DNA of 15,073 bases, taken from Dehalococcoidia bacterium. GTDB lineage: Bacteria > Chloroflexota > Dehalococcoidia > DSTF01 > JALHUB01. The stretch lies in NCBI GenBank assembly GCA_022865685.1, contig JALHUB010000217.1, positions 1 to 15,073 of the forward strand, read 5' to 3'. A model generated the notes under the pieces. It worked only from the letters and a program-made list of their open reading frames with translations, was not told the origin of the DNA and did no database searches. Both the position numbers and the translations under genes were made by a program. Positions within the stretch are counted from its first letter, which is position 1. Every line of letters starts with the position of its first letter. Shown piece by piece: positions 14,803 to 15,073 of this stretch.

Positions 14803-15073
14803 TGTCGTTCTCGCCCTCTCTGGAGGGCTTGGCGGCTCCGGCCTCCCCTTACGCCCGAGCCGGAAGCCATCCGCCGTTTCGATGGCCTATTCCCCTGGCC
14901 ACCGGCGGGCCCCCGACGTTCCCTGCCGATATAAGCGCTCCGTCTACCTGTACGTCGATAAGCGTACGCCACCAGGCATACGCGTCCTTGCTGGATTATC
15001 GGCGGCCGGTCGGGAATAATAAGGGGGGCAGCCTGTGTATCGCGCTCAGCGGGACAATCGGGGGATAATTGGG
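14803..15073. other. Upstream region of the TasA-SipW operon
   Basis: About 270 bp without a credible gene. Besides the structured leader it contains a small hairpin (GTACG 14950-14954 with CGTAC 14963-14967) and AT-rich islands near 14995-15023. These include a weak minus-strand promoter candidate: GATAAT at 14995-15000 with TTATTA 16 bp upstream at 15017-15022. That start would give a leader of nearly 190 bases. The last 20 bases hold two similar words, GGGACAATCGGGG and GGGGATAATTGGG. The region is cut off by the window edge. Confidence 0.3.
14831..14886 (-). other. Structured leader of the TasA-like operon, competing hairpins
   Basis: Given in plus coordinates: GGCTCCGGC (14834-14842) pairs with GCCGGAAGCC (14859-14868, one bulge), a strong stem that can extend by GGC (14831-14833) pairing with GCC (14873-14875). 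A second hairpin pairs GCCATC (14867-14872) with GATGGC (14881-14886). The two stems share 14867-14868 and compete further if the first is extended. They sit 29-84 bases before the start codon. The layout suits an attenuator or small RNA switch, but I cannot match it to a known class. Confidence 0.4.

Noticed and set aside
14803..14900. c-di-GMP-I (GEMM) riboswitch ahead of the TasA-like gene
   Set aside because: Stem order and conserved loop words do not match the consensus by eye; only generic GC stems are shared.
14585..15019. Plus-strand open frames in the right-hand intergenic region
   Set aside because: No ribosome site or recognisable motif, overlap with the antisense TasA-like gene, and low-complexity composition.

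Overview
This is a GC-rich, gene-dense bacterial chromosome segment. Its gene set (class II ribonucleotide reductases, a yggS-proC-yggT group, recA-recX-rny-ymdB-PHP, and a TasA/SipW-type export group) and its RecA, RNase Y and RNR sequences look most like Chloroflexota, possibly Dehalococcoidia. That placement is my judgement from sequence style, not the result of a search. Most of the window is conserved housekeeping DNA. The less ordinary material is in the gaps between genes and at the right end.

Layout, left to right. (1) 1-4971: two adenosylcobalamin-dependent ribonucleotide reductases in tandem from clearly different subfamilies. The first is cut by the window edge. They are separated by 361 bp holding a terminator-like hairpin and a 150-bp palindromic, REPIN/MITE-like element. 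(2) 4972-5376: a non-coding stretch with an exact 61-bp direct repeat and two hairpins. (3) 5377-7187: yggS (PLP homeostasis), proC (proline synthesis) and yggT (membrane protein) on the plus strand, meeting a convergent yggU/DUF167 gene (7200-7460). (4) 7461-9458: recA with a good sigma70-type promoter, then recX, with a terminator-like hairpin between them. (5) 9531-12861: rny from a near-consensus promoter, then ymdB and a PHP-domain phosphoesterase, which read as an RNA-turnover group. (6) 12939-14802, minus strand: a TasA/camelysin-like secreted protein, a SipW-type signal peptidase with a Ser/His active site, and a second secreted beta-sandwich-type protein. (7) 14803-15073: the upstream region of that operon, with a leader able to form two competing hairpins.

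How it works together: the RNRs supply dNTPs using B12; RecA/RecX handle recombination and its restraint; RNase Y, YmdB and the PHP enzyme plausibly act on RNA and small nucleotide products; and the right-hand operon looks like a self-contained peptidase-plus-substrates cassette for making a surface or matrix layer. The best candidate for something under-described is this three-gene SipW cassette with its structured leader, followed by the palindromic element between the two RNR genes.
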